Assembly (NCBI RefSeq): GCF_002563675.1
Contig: NZ_PDJC01000001.1
Span: forward strand, 2,418,001-2,482,000
DNA: 64,000 nucleotides
Direction: 5' to 3'
From: Propionicimonas paludicola
GTDB lineage: Bacteria; Actinomycetota; Actinomycetes; Propionibacteriales; Propionibacteriaceae
Shown here: piece after piece, positions 63,967-64,000 of the stretch
Layout of the letters: every line of letters starts with the position of its first letter
Numbering within the stretch: the stretch's first letter is position 1
The notes under the pieces: model-generated
Databases searched by the model: none
What the model saw: the letters and a program-made list of their open reading frames with translations, nothing else
Told to the model about the DNA's origin: nothing
Program-made: the position numbers and the translations under genes

Positions 63967-64000
63967 GACAGCCCATTTCTGCCTATTTGCGCCAACTTCG

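Noticed and set aside
63900-64000. Duplicate of the tRNA-Pro 3' end (attR)
   Set aside because: I looked for TTCAAATCCTG or CACCCCGACC near the right edge and did not find it; the right boundary must be outside the window.

Overview
The window is high-GC DNA with the gene style of an actinobacterium: many GTG starts, ATGA/GTGA stop-start overlaps, a WhiB protein, an actinobacterial helicase/Tad-type secretion neighbourhood, DUF4244, and ArsC proteins of the kind found in mycothiol-using bacteria. From memory, the order topA - DEAH helicase - Tad genes - NUDIX - nth - RidA - whiB - class A PBP - metallophosphoesterase parallels Mycobacterium tuberculosis Rv3646c-Rv3683, so 18-43 kb looks like ordinary chromosome. 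A Propionibacteriales-like host is a guess from style only.

0-13 kb: the end of a two-component system facing a small secreted repeat protein, a membrane protein and an AGE-family epimerase. Then come two metalloid-resistance blocks. Block 1 (4.1-5.9 kb) has an ArsR-ArsC fusion, a long ArsC and a divergent short ArsC. Block 2 (9.8-12.9 kb) has two ArsR-type repressors, two UPF0718 permeases and a CxxC thioredoxin-like protein, with clear inverted-repeat operators. A three-gene surface glycosylation locus (GT2, GtrA, a large multi-span membrane protein) lies between them.

13-43 kb: two lipoproteins, tRNA-Thr(CGT), a secreted tripeptidyl-peptidase-like hydrolase, a proline-rich DoxX protein, holB-tmk-topA, an S1C protease, a methyltransferase, the DEAH helicase facing a seven-gene Tad/Flp-like secretion operon, a holin-like protein, a GH13 glucosidase, the NUDIX-nth-RidA-DUF4177 run, whiB, a PASTA-containing PBP and a phosphoesterase.

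43.3-64 kb: tRNA-Pro(CGG) marks the left edge of an integrated element that runs off the right edge. Support: direct GCATCCTAA repeats both just inside the tRNA and just upstream of a tyrosine integrase at 62.7-63.9 kb, a MobF relaxase, an excisionase-like gene and pseudogene debris. Cargo is a beta-glucoside PTS operon (IIB-IIC-GH1-IIA) with its PRD/EII-domain regulator, a PaiB-like FMN protein and a Schlafen/AlbA-type ATP-binding protein. An IS21-family element with a 5-bp target duplication has itself been invaded, inside its left terminal repeat, by an IS30-family element with a 3-bp duplication.

Other structure not explained by genes: a 20-22 bp dispersed repeat that is read in frame as VAEPVEA inside the DoxX protein and once in a permease; a 60-bp hairpin repeat present twice, 9 kb apart; G-rich spaced repeats before the relaxase (possible oriT); and matching palindromes before the PTS operon and its regulator.
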